Positions 49,471-63,107 of a stretch of 64,000 bases of DNA are shown here, piece by piece. Within the stretch, counting starts at the first letter, position 1, and every line of letters begins with the position of its first letter. The stretch spans positions 26,520,295 to 26,584,294 of the forward strand of contig OU015524.1 in assembly GCA_907165065.1 (NCBI GenBank), given 5' to 3'. Position numbers and translations under genes: made by a program. The notes below the pieces were generated by a model. It worked only from the letters and a program-made list of their open reading frames with translations, was not told the origin of the DNA and did no database searches. Source of the DNA: Caprimulgus europaeus. Its lineage: Eukaryota; Chordata; Aves; Caprimulgiformes; Caprimulgidae.

Positions 49471-50100
49471 TCTACCTCAGAGACATCTCCAGGGCAGTGT
49501 GTGGTGATATGGAAAAATGGGTTGAAAAGTCTTTTTTAAGCCCCAAAGAAAAGTTACAGGCATGTTCATCTGGGAAAACATCCAGAAGATTAATTCAGAG
49601 TCATGACCACAACTCTGAGGAGACCAAAGATGGTCCGGGCAAGGTTTGGTGAGTGATGCGGTGGCCAGCGAGATAAGGGTCAGTGTCCAGCACAGTCTGG
49701 AATGTCTGTGTGGCAATTTGCAGAAGGGGAGAAGAGCCACGCTGTTAACTAGCACCTGGGGACAGGGCAGCACAACCATGGTCTGGGGTATGAGGTCCGG
49801 TCCTGGTCTGGCTGCACTGACTGGCAAAAAGACAGCCCGGTCCTGAGCTGCCTCTTTGTGCCCTTTCAGCACACCCTGCTCCCAGCCACCATCCTGAGGG
49901 GGTCCACATGTGTGCCGAGCATTCCTGGGGCTGGTGTGGTTTCTCCTCAAGTTTGTACATGGAGTTCTCAGCCCTGTGGGTGACAGGAAAAATCTGGTTG
50001 CGCCAGCTGAGTGCTGGGCCCCTGGCTGGCTTGCCCCTGTGGCCTTACAGGGTTGATGCTAAAAGGATGCCATATTCCCAAGGAGTTTTACGGTGAGGGG
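49471..50100. other. GC-rich unclassified block
   Basis: GC content rises clearly over about 600 bases with fairly sharp edges, much as at the 27.2-27.9 kb LTR. Long overlapping open frames exist on both strands (157 codons on minus at 49477-49950, 96 or fewer on plus), as expected in GC-rich DNA. I could not match it to the LTR family at 27.2 kb or to CR1. It may be another old LTR, a short gene-conversion hotspot or a diverged exon cluster. Confidence 0.4.
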
Positions 50101-50409
50101 TGGACAAACAAGAAGGAATAAAATTGCACTCAGCCCTGGCTGAGAGCTGAAATGGCTGCAAGACGTTGTCTTAGTCCTGACAATCATTAGTATTTGTCAG
50201 TGTGTGAGGACTAAGAATAATAGAGAGGGATTTGGGGACTTTGCAACACAAAGATGATTTTTAACATCATATAACAAATCTGGCTAGCATGAGTGGTGGG
50301 TTACCATGGTCTTTCAAAACAAAGCTTATTTGATATATTGAGAGGCATGATTTAGCAGCTCTGACATAAGCCATAGCCAGCCATAGAAGAAAAGGATAGT
50401 CTCTCCCCT

Positions 50410-50700
50410 GTGGAAATGGCAACTGGGCAATCAGGAGGAATCTTATGTGTTGAGATTCCCAATACACTGCCAACTGCACTGGTGTATGAAACAGGAATAG
50501 ACAGGCATTGGGTGATACCTGTTCGAACAGCTTGGGATTGCTTTAAAGTTAGACCCAATATTTTTACTCCTGGTAACATCATATCCCTGCTAGCAGAAGA
50601 CTATGTGTATTTAGTCACTGAGGACAGAGTATATATCGCTCAGCATGGCTGTTTTATCATACTGTTTGTGGATAGTTCTTTCATGTTTTATATTGTGTAA
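50410..50700 (+). other. Open frame of unknown origin (96 codons)
   Basis: The frame runs from GTG at 50410 (ATG at 50416) to TAA at 50698-50700, and upstream as far as a TAG at 50374-50376. The middle has a varied, protein-like composition (TGIDRHWVIPVRTAWDCFK, then EDYVYLVTEDRVYIAQHG). It sits just beyond the GC-rich block at 49.5-50.1 kb. No splice sites were convincing, and no viral, transposon or host family was recognised. It could be a decayed coding relic or chance. Confidence 0.18.
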
Positions 50701-53700
50701 ACACAGAAAGCAGTTTCTCAAAGAGTAGTTTGGAACTGGACTGTGTTGACACAGCATTTCATGAGGACCCAGAATACCCTGAATGGTTGTTTCTAATGTA
50801 AAACCATTAAACCATTTAAAGCTGAACCAATTTCATTGATGTGTTGGACCATGAGTAGTCTAGTGCAAAGGAGCTAATATCTGTAAGAGGTTGAAAGACT
50901 GGAAAGGGATGGTAGGAGTTATATATTGACAGAAGATGAGCCAGGCTATATCATGCCTGTTTGCCAAATTAATTATTTGTTTCAATATTTATAAAAGTGA
51001 ATAGAAAACAGATGGTAGAAATGGAGATGCTTGTCAGGTTTCTGTAATGGAGAAAGAGTGAGAGGAAATCAGAATCCCACCATAAGAGGGGAACAGGAAA
51101 TTAAAATGTCAGACAACTGACAAAACTGCAGGACCACACACAAATATAAAGAGGTTTCTCGTAGGATCTCTAAAGCATTTAAAATTTAAGTTTTCTCTCT
51201 TTTGCCACCCAGAAATCAGAATAAGGATTTTTATTTTAAAAAAAGAGGAAAGTTGAAACACACACCCTCAGCTCAGTCTGTTAGAATACAGTATATTGAA
51301 AATGTATTTGGAAACATGTCTGAATAGTTTGGAAGAGTCCTACTCTAATATTTAGTAAGAAGACACAGAGGAAAGGAGTGGGAGTTGGGGAGTTCCTGAC
51401 TCATGTTTCAAGTTTGGTGGTATCCACATCCTTGACCTTGGCAGTAAGATTTCATGGTCTTTACTCTGCAGAGACCAGTGATGTGGCAGGCAAAGGTCTT
51501 GCAGTCTAGGGTTAACAGGGAGCCCTGGGTTATGTTTGTCCTCTGCAGCTGTTCTGAGCACCCATTGCTTGTGATTTGTCCTTACGTTTGGCTGTGTTTA
51601 TGCTAATTTTACTTGAGGTGCAACATATGAGAGGTGGGGGCAAGGGAATACTGCTGGGTGTAGGAGTAGCATTATAGTCTGTGTTACACCTGGAATGTCA
51701 GAGGCAGGGCAAGGAGGACAACAAGGGGATGAAAGGATAGGAAGCTGGACAGATTTGGTGGAAATGTGGCAGGTGTGTTAACTGAGGGGCAGGGATCCCA
51801 AATCCATGTGGGATTCTGATAGTCCCCCTGCTGCCAGCGATGTATTCTCCATGTCTGTCAGGAGAAGATAGTCCTGAAATGCCAAGTTGTTCTTCTCAGA
51901 AATCTGTGTTGCATCATTACCTGAACTAGCTGAGTTTGGAAAGAGGTTGTGAATCCAGATAGAGTTACTGGTCTCTTGCCCTCACAGAATTGCTTCTGGT
52001 TTTTAGTTTCCATGGGAGCACAGGGAGGTATGTGCTTTGTCCAGCACCCTTCCCAGCTGGGGAGGGTTTGCTGCCACTCTAGCAACCTCTGCTTCTTTGG
52101 CTGCCCCTTGAGTATGAACTCTTCATATTCAGCAGTCATCACTGAATAAAGGCTGTCTGCTGACCTTTCCTTCAACAGTAAATTCTGAGCCAACTCTGCT
52201 GCTCTGCTGAGATATGGATGTTTGTCTGTCTGTCTTGTGGTAGGGCTTTGTATGTCTCACTTTGGCCAAGTGCCTTACAAGCTATGGACTCTGAATGTCT
52301 GCCTTATTTGGAGAAAAGCATAGGCTTTTCAGTTGCTTTGACCTCCTAGTAAGTTCCTACTCTCCTTTGACCTGTATCTGCTTTGCCAGTCTTTGTATTA
52401 AGCTTTTTTCTCTCTTTCACATGTAAGAGTTCACTGATCCCTCTTCCTTTTCCTATAAAAAGAAGAGAAAACTTCAGTAGCTGCTGCTAATTGTGCCCTA
52501 GTCCTCCTGCTGGTGTTTAATATTCATTCCAGGAATAAGACATTTGCAAGTTTACATTCACACCAGGTCAGCAGGTGCTGTTGCTGAGGATTGTATTAAA
52601 ACTTGCAAGATAGCTTTAATCATGAGTATGGACAGGTCTGTTTCACAGAACTATTGCCCACTGCCTTTTAGTGTAGACTGACATATTCATCCTTTGCAAG
52701 CAGGCTCTATAGTTACTCCCTGAGAAATAGTCTATTGTACCGTCATGTTCCAAAAGTAGGCTTTTCAGGACAGTATCGGTGAATATAACTATAATTTTGG
52801 AGGCAATTGCTGGTCCCTTAGTTGGATTGATGAGATCAAGATTAAGCCCTTTAGATCAAATGAAAATCACACTCCACCAGAAAAATTATTTTGTCTGCAA
52901 TCAGCTCTTCCTGCAGCTAACAACTGGTAAACCACAAAAACAAAGTGAGGAGCAAAACCTGACATGGTGGCATCCTTGGTTGATGACAATATGGTGCCTG
53001 CCAAGAAGATAGATTTTGTGATTTCCTCTGTATTGGCTTTCAAAAAGAGAAGTGTTGGAAGGAGGGGAGAAATAATAATGCAAATCAATGGTGCAGTTCA
53101 GGGACAAGTGAAGTGTTGGATGGATCTATGCTTTATTTGTCTGACAGTCTAAAATGGGAGCTTTCCATAAATGCTTTGTGTGGCATTCATTGCAAGCAGG
53201 TAGTGTGGGAGCAGCAACTAGATTTGTTTTTAGCGGGTTGCCAAAAGGAGGGTGAGCTAGTGCTTTTCCCTTTTGCTTTATTCCCTTTCTCCAGACACTA
53301 GGAGCTTTAGTAGGTGCCTCCTTTGTCAGATAGATATCTCAGGAATTTGGTGTTTCCAAAAGATCTGAATGAACATGTCAACTTGTCTGGATTTATCATT
53401 TACTGACCATGTGAAAAAATAATGGGCATTCAGGTATGGGACACTAGGAGTTAGTGTCTTTGCTGATCACTAAGTGAGATGGGACTCCTCTGTGAAGCAG
53501 GGTTTGAAGGATTTTTTTTGCACAATTTTCATCTACTTTTCTTTTAACACTGCTTCCATTAAAGCTAGATATAAATTCATCCCAGGGGCTACTCCAATGA
53601 TGAGTTGTATTTGGTCCACTGAATTTGTGACTTAGAGGCTAAAAGAAGGCATGTTACAGAAATGTTGCCTATGACTGACTGGAGAAGAAAAAGAATCCAA

Positions 53701-56269
53701 TGCCTTGTCCCAGCATATCCACCTCTGTGGAGTTTTTTCCTTATAGTTTATTTTTTCAAGGATTTGGCTGAAGCTGATTTGTCCTTGGCAGTGGCCAGTC
53801 TGAAATAAATTTTAAAGATATTTTCTTCCTTTCCTCTCCACTTAACTGAAGCTTGGAACATGTTGTCCTGCCGTTCTTCCTGTCTGTCCCCCCACCATCG
53901 TGCTCTCACAGGGTTGCTGTTCCTCACAGAGAGTTGTTACTGTGGTGAACAGGAGTGATGTGAGTAAGGCTCAGTCCTGGGGAGGAGAAATGTGCTGGTA
54001 GGCAGGGAGGGAGAGGGATCAGCATCAGCACAATATCCAAGGAACTCATGTCTTTTTCAGAATTATGCTTATCCATACTCTTAAAGCCTTTCATAATGCT
54101 TCCTCACCTGCAAGCCTTGCAAACCCCAGCTTCTGGTGTGCTGCCTGCCTTTGCATCGGTCCCCATCTTACCACACAGCCACTGCTGTCTGTGTGGTCTT
54201 TGAAATTCACATGGCTTGGTGGCAACCAGTAGGGAGGGAAAATAACGTGTTTTATTTATTTAGAGTCAAGCACAGTTTAAACTCCATTCTAAATAAATAG
54301 AAACTCTTAGCCAGATTTATATAAATAAAAAAGCAGATTTTCCCCTCTCTTTTGGCTGCTGTTGAACAGCATCAGTTTCAAGACCACACAAGGAGCTGTG
54401 TCGACAGCTCTAAAATGTGCAGTGGAGGCAAAGGTAGGAGGAGTAGGAAGGACCTTGATAACTTGCTTTGGGATTCTAGTGCATAGAGGTTCCCTTTGTA
54501 CATAAAGGAGTAGCCCTTACACTGTGGTGGGTTAAAGTGTTGGAAGAAAACTGGGAGCATCTTATGTCTTTAACAGAGGAATATTTCTATAAAGACCATT
54601 TTTTCCTCAGATTATTCATCCATTCTACCAAGTCATCTGTGTGAATGGTAGAGTTAATTGGCACAGCTGAGCACTATTATTTCAGTCTTTATACTATAGG
54701 TGGTAGAGCACCCATAAAAAGCAGTGATTTGAGGAAGAAATGTTTCATTCTTAGGAAGCTGATGATATTTGGCCTTTGGGGATTGAGTCTGCACTACGCA
54801 GAGATTCCCAGTTTCCATCAAACTGTGCTCCCACACAGGTGCTGACAGTGCCGTGTCTCCTGTTACAACCATCACTTAGGGAAACTCCAAGCATGGTTTC
54901 ATTTTCTTGGGAATGAAATGTATTATGTCTGCACGAGGTTTCAGATCTCTCTTCACTTTCAGACCTGCCAAGCTATCAGAAAGGGTGACAAGCAGCTGCT
55001 ATGTGGAGCACCTGGGTTTGGTTACTCCAGAGGAGAGATTGTAGCAGGCCCTAAATAGATATGTGCTTTAAGCGGGTTCTCCTCATGGCAGCATTTGTTT
55101 TGCTGCTTGTGGATGAGGATGGGCTGGAGGACATGGTTCTGCTGGTTGCAAGATTAGACTGAGAACAAAAAAGGCCCAATTAATTATTGTTACTTTGTGA
55201 CTGGTCAGAGGCCACTACAATTCTAGCAAAAAAAAGAAAAAAAAAATCAAAGAAACACCCTTGCAAGGCAACATCTTGCTCACAGTTCATTACCTCTTTC
55301 ATACTCTGAACCTTCTTGGGCTGGCAGACAAAATGACCAACAGATGTTAATCACATTGAGGCAAAATTTCAAAGAATAATTTTTTTAAACGTGTCCTTTC
55401 ATAGCTTACTTTACACACTTTATATATTAATTTAAAGTTATGTATGGTTATATATCCCACAATACTTTTAGGGTTGTCTTGTTCTGTTAGTAAAACATCA
55501 ATTAATTTTCCTCTTCCCGCTTAATGACACAGCTAAGCTCACAGCTTGTCATTGGCAATGGTATCAGAACAGCACAGACTCCTATACAACTTCATAAAAT
55601 CCTTATCCTTAAGGTAGCTAGTACACCTCAAGGCTGTGTTGCTGTATGGTCCAATTAACAGTAAAATGACATTTTTCTTTGCACAGATTAAGTCATCATC
55701 CTACTTCTGCTGTGCCAACCTGCAGATGGTTGCCTCGGCTGCCAAAATCTTTCAACACAGCAAATGATCTCTGTCCCGGCCTGCTTAACCCAGAGACATG
55801 AGGAGTTTCCCTTCTCTCTCTAGCTGGCGGTGGCTTAGTGAGTCCTTTGCCTTGAGAACACTGCTTGCCTTGCTTGAAAGAGCATACACTTTGCAAATGC
55901 TACTTGATGCATGAAAATAGGTAGTGTGGCATAGGCTCGCACTGACTGCCTGCATGAATTTCAAGGCCCCCAAAATTGTTCCATCTGTAGGGGAATGGAT
56001 TCCATTTTTATGCGTGCACATTATGATTTCAGAAAGAGATGCTGCATTTTGACAACCCAAATGTAAGAGAGCTAGGAAAGACGGTGCAAAATGCTTTCAA
56101 ACTTGAATTGTACTGTTGTTTTAAAAATTTTCCTTCTTAAAAAAAAATATAGTTTTTTAGTACTTTCTCCTATGAAAATATAGTGTCAGTGGCAATGTAC
56201 TGTATATGCAATAGACAGCTTTTTGTGGTTGTTAAACACCCCAGCCCTGCCTCACAGTTTAACCAGACA
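50701..56269. other. Unassigned non-coding stretch
   Basis: No gene is recognised over 5.5 kb. An A-rich tract lies at 55228-55246. The acceptor-like TTTTTCTTTGCACAG at about 55675-55687 is followed by a 26-codon open run without a donor. The reverse frames at 51858-52193 and 55696-56060 have no domain. Moderately GC-rich patches occur near 53880-54030. Confidence 0.6.
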
Positions 56270-57080
56270 TAAAGTAATTTATTGCATTGTATGTTGAGTT
56301 GGCATGAAAGATGTCATTTGCTTATCACAGCATTATAAATAACGACACCAAAGAGACTATTAATTTTCACAACAGAAAACAAAAATAATTTACCTGATTT
56401 TAAGTCTCAATAGTGAAATTAGATGTTTAAGGCCTTGAAGTTAATTTAATGAGTGAGTTTTAATTCTTTTCTAAATATGATAGGTGAGCTATTAGAACTG
56501 AACCAGAAAGCAGGTGGTTCTACACCTCTTGTATTGGTGACTTTGTAGTATCATATTATCTGTCAAGAATGGACTCCTGAAGAAGTCTTGTGCAAATTTA
56601 CAGAAGAGAGCCATAAAATTACAAATACTAACACATCTAGGTCTTGGGATTCTGAGTGAGATGATTCTGCTATTCCATTTTAATTATTTTACTAGAATTC
56701 AGTTTAAATGTTAGCTCTGAAACATCAAAGAAATTCCAAGGAATAAAAAATAAAAGCCTGTAGAAGGCTATGTTTAAGGAGAATAAACACAAGAATCTGT
56801 GTAACTGTAGGCAGGCTTCTCTGACACTGATTCTGAACAAAATCATTAAAATCTTCTTAGGACATACAATTTGCTAAAGATTGTAAAGTAATTGTTGCTA
56901 ATGAAGATAATTTTGCTTAAATCTGCTCTTGCCAAATAACTAGATTAAATTTCAAATATTGTTGGTAAAGTTAAATGTGATGACAAACTACTTACTTAAC
57001 AGATTAATTACGATAATTAGTAGGAGATAAAATCAGTCATTCCCTATTGCAAGGATTAAAAATATTTTGTAAAAAGTATC
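56270..57080. other. Possible AT-rich conserved non-coding blocks
   Basis: Two repeat-free AT-rich segments, about 56270-56460 and 56820-57080, are dense in TAAT/ATTA cores and octamer-like motifs. They lack open frames on both strands. This is the usual texture of developmental non-coding elements in bird gene deserts, but also of plain AT-rich DNA. The call is inference only. Confidence 0.2.
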
Positions 57081-60000
57081 TATAAAAAGGTTATGATCAC
57101 AAGGGTAGGAAGGGCTTTTTTTATTCAGAAGTCAGCCAGGCTGATTGCTATTCAATTGAGTGCTATTCAGTTGATTCTTTTCTTCCAGTTATTTGGAAGT
57201 AAGTACAAAGTTGTTAGAAAAAGATCCTGATGTAATCACACTTTCTTCTGGTAGGACCTTTTTGCTAACCAGGGAGGACTGTTTGATGGGGTGCTTGGAA
57301 GAACAGGCATTTTATTGTGGACAGATATGAACACAGAGGACAATTTAAGAGGAAGAAGGCCTTGCATGTAAGATTTCTGCATGCTAGAAATCAGTGATCC
57401 TGAAAGTTTTAAAGTTCATGGTAGTCACCTAAGTTAACATAAGTGTTTAGGCTGCTTTTAGGATCATGACTACATTATTGTATGAGTAGGTGGGAGAATA
57501 TCGTGTAGGATTGGAGAGGTGATTATTCTCATAGAGAGGGTGGATGAGCTATTTATTACAAAAGCAGGTTAATTTCTGGTACCTGTTACGTAAGGGGATC
57601 ATCAACCAAGGAAATATGGTAAAAAATTCCAAGGATGCTCTCAGGTTCTATGGATACCATAGATCTTTAAGACTCTCAAGTACACAGTTTATAACTTACA
57701 TGTATAACACATAATATATACCAGTATTCCTAGTGTTATAATTTTATCTATTAATATATATGTATTTGGATAAAGAAGTATGTATATATGTGTGCGTGTA
57801 CATTTGTGAGGTTTGCGGTAACTTACCTTCTTGATTACAATAGTGTCCGTGTAAAAATCTTAGCCATTTAAAAGAGTTATTATTTAATTAAGTTGTTGTA
57901 ATTAATCTTGCTTTACCTTATATAATATTTTTATGATTAAAATGCAACAGTATCTGGTGTGACTAGTATTGTGTATACAACTATAGCTCCAGACTAGCTT
58001 CATTGATCTCAGTAGCATAATGGACTGTAGGACCTGGCCCTCTGAAATTTAATATGTCAGTCCTAAAATAATTTTAAAAGGTATTTCTAGATCTCCCTTC
58101 ACTGCTTGTAACCTGAGAGCATCCATGTGGCTAAGAATACAGACTTGTCTTTTCTAAATTGAAGACGTTCTGCTCATACCACTGGAGAAACAAACTAAAA
58201 AATAAGGCAACCAGATGTTTTAAAATGTTGAAAGTTCCTTTTTTTGGAAAGGTAGCTATGTTAAATAAACATGAAACCACTATTTTTTTCTATATAACTA
58301 TTCATTTTAATGACACCCTTAGAGTTCGTCCAAGGGTCTCTGGGTCACTTGGGAGAAAGTACAGTATATTTTGGCTTCACAGTCTTTGACTTGCTACAAA
58401 GAACTAATTCTTCCAATTAATGAAATAAATGTTGCTGATGTAGATAGATTGACAAATTATTTTAAAGGCTAGTTTATTCAAGCAGATGGCAAGTCTGATA
58501 TGACTAGAATGCTTTAAGAGGCCTTCACTGGCAGGAAAGAAGCCCTAGTGACTATTCACCTGGTGGCATTTACTCCTTTGAGCATCTTCTGTCCTCAGTG
58601 GCACTACAATGAAGCTAGGAAGTATGAAGCCTTTTTGTCCTGTAGGACTTTCAATAAGGCTTCCTGTTTAAGGCAAAAGCTACTTGTTTGGACAAGATAC
58701 CAGTGATAAACATCAACAGCTGAGGTAGCTATACACCAAAGCAACTAAGGGGAGAATGACAAGGCTACCAATCTGTTTATGTAGGTAAAACTTTTGGAAA
58801 TGGGACGTTTTCCTTTCAAAAATATATTCCTCTCTTTGAGACAACATTCTGAAATAGCTGCATTTTAATTCAGTTTGCAACAGTTTATGAGAGCAGTTGT
58901 ATTGCAGTGTTGATATTTCAGAAATGGATCAGCTCCATGGACTAATGTGTGTCTGTAAAGGTGGGTTACTGCCACTTGAGACCCTCTGTGGAACATACTG
59001 ATGTCTGGCTGCAATTTCTGAGCTTTACAGCTTTAGCTAGCTAATGTGATAGCCTCTGTGTTTCCAGACAGGAAATAACACTCACTGTCAGCTGTACTGT
59101 ACATGGTGATGGAAGGTGTGTTCCTGACTTGATACCTAAAGATATAAAAACAGTTAACAGAGAAAAGCTTCTCATCTCTCAGGGAGCACATCTAACTCTT
59201 GTTATGGCTTGAAAAATAAAAAAAAAATATGAGTTAAAGAAGTCAGATGCAGCATTCCTTTTGCCTTTTTTGGAAGTAAAATTTGAGGCTCTCAGCTGGT
59301 GCCCATCAGTGTAACATCAGAGGGCTGTAAGGTGATACAGGATGTTGCACACTGCAGTAATCTGGATATATCAGAACTGGATTTAAGTGCACTACCTGAT
59401 GTACCACAGCCAGACCTCCTACACCATAGTGCTCAGCTAGGTCTTTGGCAGAGCGTGAGGGTGCGTATAGCATATACAGGGCTCCATGTGGCTGTAGCTA
59501 AGCTGCTTTCCTTCCCCATGTGTTAGCTTGTTTGGAGCCTGGTCAGCTGTCTCTATGCTATGTGCTGTGCTGTATGGTAGACAAAAGACAAATGTCACAA
59601 CTGGGTAAGAAAGCAACCATCCCTGTAGTGAAGTTAAGATCCATGGTCTCTGGGTCTAGCTCAGTGAGAATAATAACTTCAAGATATGGAGTTAAATTGC
59701 TTTGCTACTGTATGAGCTTTAATGTTAATTAGCTGTGTGAGTGGACATCTGTGCAGGACTAGCTAAACCTTAAAATCCTGACTGAACATTGCTCTATTGG
59801 GAAATGCTGGACCTCAGTCTATGTGGATAGGTGGGGTTTTTCTTTCTTCCTGTTTATGGCAGGGGAGCTTTTGGAGGCTGTTTTATTTTCAGTCACTTGG
59901 AGCTCAAATATGAGCTGTCAACCCACAAAGCAGTGTAATATTACAGATGGTTGGATGTTGTTCACTGAGGCCCAAAGGCTAAATCACCTCTGGTTAAAAC

Positions 60001-60160
60001 ATCAGTTTTCATTGTTAGTGAAATTTGATTTTTCTGAAGAGAAATGTCAGGAATACATGGAAGAAACTGGCTTATCATTCATGTTCTAGTAGTAGCTTAG
60101 CCATAAAAACAGGTTGTATTTGCAGTACATGTGGATAACCTCTTATAATGTCTTGTTTAC
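57081..60160. other. Unassigned non-coding stretch
   Basis: An AT-rich patch with TATA/TGTG alternation lies at about 57700-57805. Open frames at 59299-59526, 59520-59732 and 59823-60089 follow each other in different frames without convincing splice sites. The piece near 59291-59320 (AGCTGGTGCCCATCAGTGTA) weakly resembles an old dispersed amniote repeat. Confidence 0.55.
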
Positions 60161-60162
60161 AG

Positions 60163-60230
60163 AGCCCAGGAGAGAAATCTCAGCATCATGCCAATGCAAG
60201 AACTTTGTTATCCCTTCTCCTGAGAGAAAG
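60163..60230 (+). other. Candidate 68-base exon (unverified)
   Basis: The acceptor (CTTATAATGTCTTGTTTACAG) ends at 60162 and the donor AAAG|GTATGC starts at 60231; both fit the consensus well. Two of three frames are open: PRREISASCQCKNFVIPSPE continues through the donor as part of a 118-codon frame (60114-60470), and SPGEKSQHHANARTLLSLLL is the alternative. No family is recognised. It is short, so openness is weak evidence. Confidence 0.22.
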
Positions 60231-63107
60231 GTATGCAAAGAAAATAATTCATTTGTTGTTTTAAGAGGATTATATTTACCTTCCAAGAATTACGTATCGC
60301 AGATTGGTTTGATTACTACCATTAGCCTATCTGCTGCTGCAGAGTGTTTGCTTTGTTTCTTAAAGGGAAAACAAAATGTGGTGGTGCAGCTCAAACACAG
60401 GGGATATGAAGAGTATGGTTTTGCATTAAAAAGACTGCTTTTTCTGTCTGCATCTATAGACAGATATTAAAAAATCAATCAATGAGGCAGTTTCAGCAGA
60501 GAAATTTGCATGTGCTTAAAAGTATTTTTTTTTTAAGCTTGTAGGCTGAATAAAACACAATCCTCAATTTCTCCAGCTGTGCTCTGTCTACAGATTGCTC
60601 CAGAATTTCTGTGCCTTCAGTATCATCTCTCTCTTCTTCTTTTTTTTTTTTTTCCTCCAAACACTTCCAGGAGCCAAGAGGATAGCTGCTGGTATGCAAT
60701 GAAGGCTCTGAACGGAAAAGAATAAATTAACATCAAATGGGCTTCTACTCCTCCCACTCTGCATACAGAATGTCTTAAGGAGGCCATAGCATAGTATCAC
60801 TACTGCCACCTAACATGCCCTGTGCCTCAAGAAGCCCTCCTAATCCTTTACAAGCTCCAATAACTTCACTTAAAATAAAACTCCTACTCTGGTCTTTCTT
60901 CTGTGAAATTATTGGTGGTGTCGTCTGGAAGGTGCAAATTGATGAATTTCCTCAGGTCCTCTTAATGTCTGAAAGAACTGGGATTGTAAGATGCTTTTCA
61001 GGGGCTACTTAAGGATAACATCCTTAGTTAATATCCAATTGGATTCAGCTATTGACATCTGCTATTTCACACTGTTAAAGAAACTGGTATATGTTTGATG
61101 TCACTTGTCTTTTCAAGGGTACCCTACTTATGTTGTTTCTATCTAGCCTACATATTAAAGGACTGTCAGTAAAATGTCAACACTTACTGCGTTGTACCAG
61201 TGAATACTCTTTAGCAACTCAGAAGCTCATGGTTACCTTACATTTCTTGGTTTAGGCAACAGAGGTGAGGACTGAGATGTGGAAGAACACTTTCCTGTTC
61301 AGGGCAGCACTCTTGGTTGTAGCTCTCCTTTAGTTCCCCTCCCAGCTTCATCAGAAAACTCTGAGATACCAGTTTAGCCAACAAAAAGGTGCTTGTGAAG
61401 CTTAATGTGCAAAGTTGGAATTTATTTCTGGACTTCAAAATGCCAACTTTTTTGCTGTGATTAACAAGAAACCTCTGGTGCTCATGGTAAGAGAATATGT
61501 CTGAGATTGTGGAGGGATGGCAGTTTAGCTGCATTGTAATAATATTTGTAGCTTTCCTTTGTCCTGTATGAGGTATAATAACCATGTTTAAACCTCAGTG
61601 AAAGCAGCTAGAACACCCTTGCCACTACAACCTGTCAGCTTTGATCTGTTGTACTTGATTATGTATTTTTTGCTTGTTGCAGGATCACAGTTTTCCTTCT
61701 TTGCTCTAAAAACTATACTCAGTGTATTGGATCACTTTTCTCCATATCTCTGAATCTGCTTATTGCCATCCAGTTAGAGGTCTGTGCAAATAGTCTTCAA
61801 AAAGGAATAAATGAAAGACACTAGTGGAAAGCGAAGTTTGACCAGAGGGCAAAGTTCTGTCAAAACCACTTTATCTTCCTTTGTTACTGAGACACGACCA
61901 GATGTTTGTTTATAACGAAATGCCTGCATTGGGATTTTTGAAAGCCCAGATGAGGAAAACTGTATCTAATTGCTGCTAGGAGTACAGCCATGTCCTAGCT
62001 GCAACCTGGGTTGGTGTGTCCTAAAATACTATATTTGGAGATTCTGGGGGTGGAATAAAAGTGTATGTGTTTTTGCTGAAAGGAGATAGGGCTGTCAGTT
62101 CAGAAATACACTGAACATCTGCTCTGGCTTTGCCCCATGGTTTAACTAGATTAAAGCCCCACATTAAAATGATCATCAGTCAATCAGAACGTTTCCTCGG
62201 TCTGAGAAACATAACATCATGCTCAGTGCTGCAGTTTCCAAAGAAGCTGATGTGTAGTGGTAAGAAAAAAAGAAAAAATGAGGACAGTGAAATGTTTCAC
62301 AATTTTGGTTTGTTTGGCTTGTGTGACATCACAGATTAATGTTTAGCCTAGGATCAAACAACTTGAAATATGTTGTCCTAAATGACTTTAAATCTAGCTA
62401 ATTATTTTGAGCACATCTTGGCTATTAACTCTAGTCAACAAAATGAAATGTAATTAATGTTCTTCTAGCTTTGGGAGTGTTTCCAACCAATAAAGCTGTA
62501 GCACAGACCACAAATTTGTGTTGTTTCAGTGGCACAGAGATAATTTTCCTTTTATTTCAACCCCTAGATAGCCATTTAAAACTACCAGACTACAGGGCTT
62601 ATAAATTATAGGAACTATGAATTGCCAGGAAAGCTCTGTTTTATTAATAAAAAGAAAGCCACTGTTACAAGAAAATCCAACTCTGCCAGGCAAATCAAGA
62701 TAACCCTCTTCAGTTGACTTTTGGCTGTGAGCTAGTTTTATCATGTATATGTGTATACGAATAATCCCTTGCCATAGACAAGTTGATAACAATTGAGTAA
62801 ATGTTGGTCTAAAGTATCTTACATGATGATTTTCAAGGCCTTTTGCTGAAGAAATTTTGCATTACTCTAGATTTAAATGCATTGTTGCATTTATTAAAGC
62901 ATTTAACTAGTTTGGTTTTGGTTTTGTTGTAGTGAAACAGAGACAATAGAGATGTGTATTTTTTTCTGCACAGTGCATGTAACAACATAATTTTTGAAGT
63001 CTGTTTAATTTAGACCAGACTGAAAATGTATTCAGCATTGTGGAAACACAGTGTTAATGAAAAAAATTCTATAAATCAATGTACGGCAAGTTGATGCTCC
63101 CTTGCAG
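60231..63107. other. Unassigned non-coding stretch
   Basis: A poly(T) run of 14 lies at 60640-60653 and an A-rich tract near 62265-62278. The 115-codon reverse frame at 61238-61585 shows no domain. No gene or repeat family is recognised. Confidence 0.6.

Noticed and set aside
49477..49950. Reverse open frame of 157 codons
   Set aside because: It lies in a GC-rich block with open frames on both strands and shows no domain or splice sites. It is kept only as part of the unclassified block.
55688..55770. Acceptor-like site followed by a 26-codon open run
   Set aside because: There is no donor and the run is too short to be informative.
59291..59526. Acidic Leu/Asp-rich frame that looked coding-like
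   Set aside because: No clean acceptor or donor was seen. Its start resembles an old dispersed amniote repeat, so it was not listed as an exon candidate.
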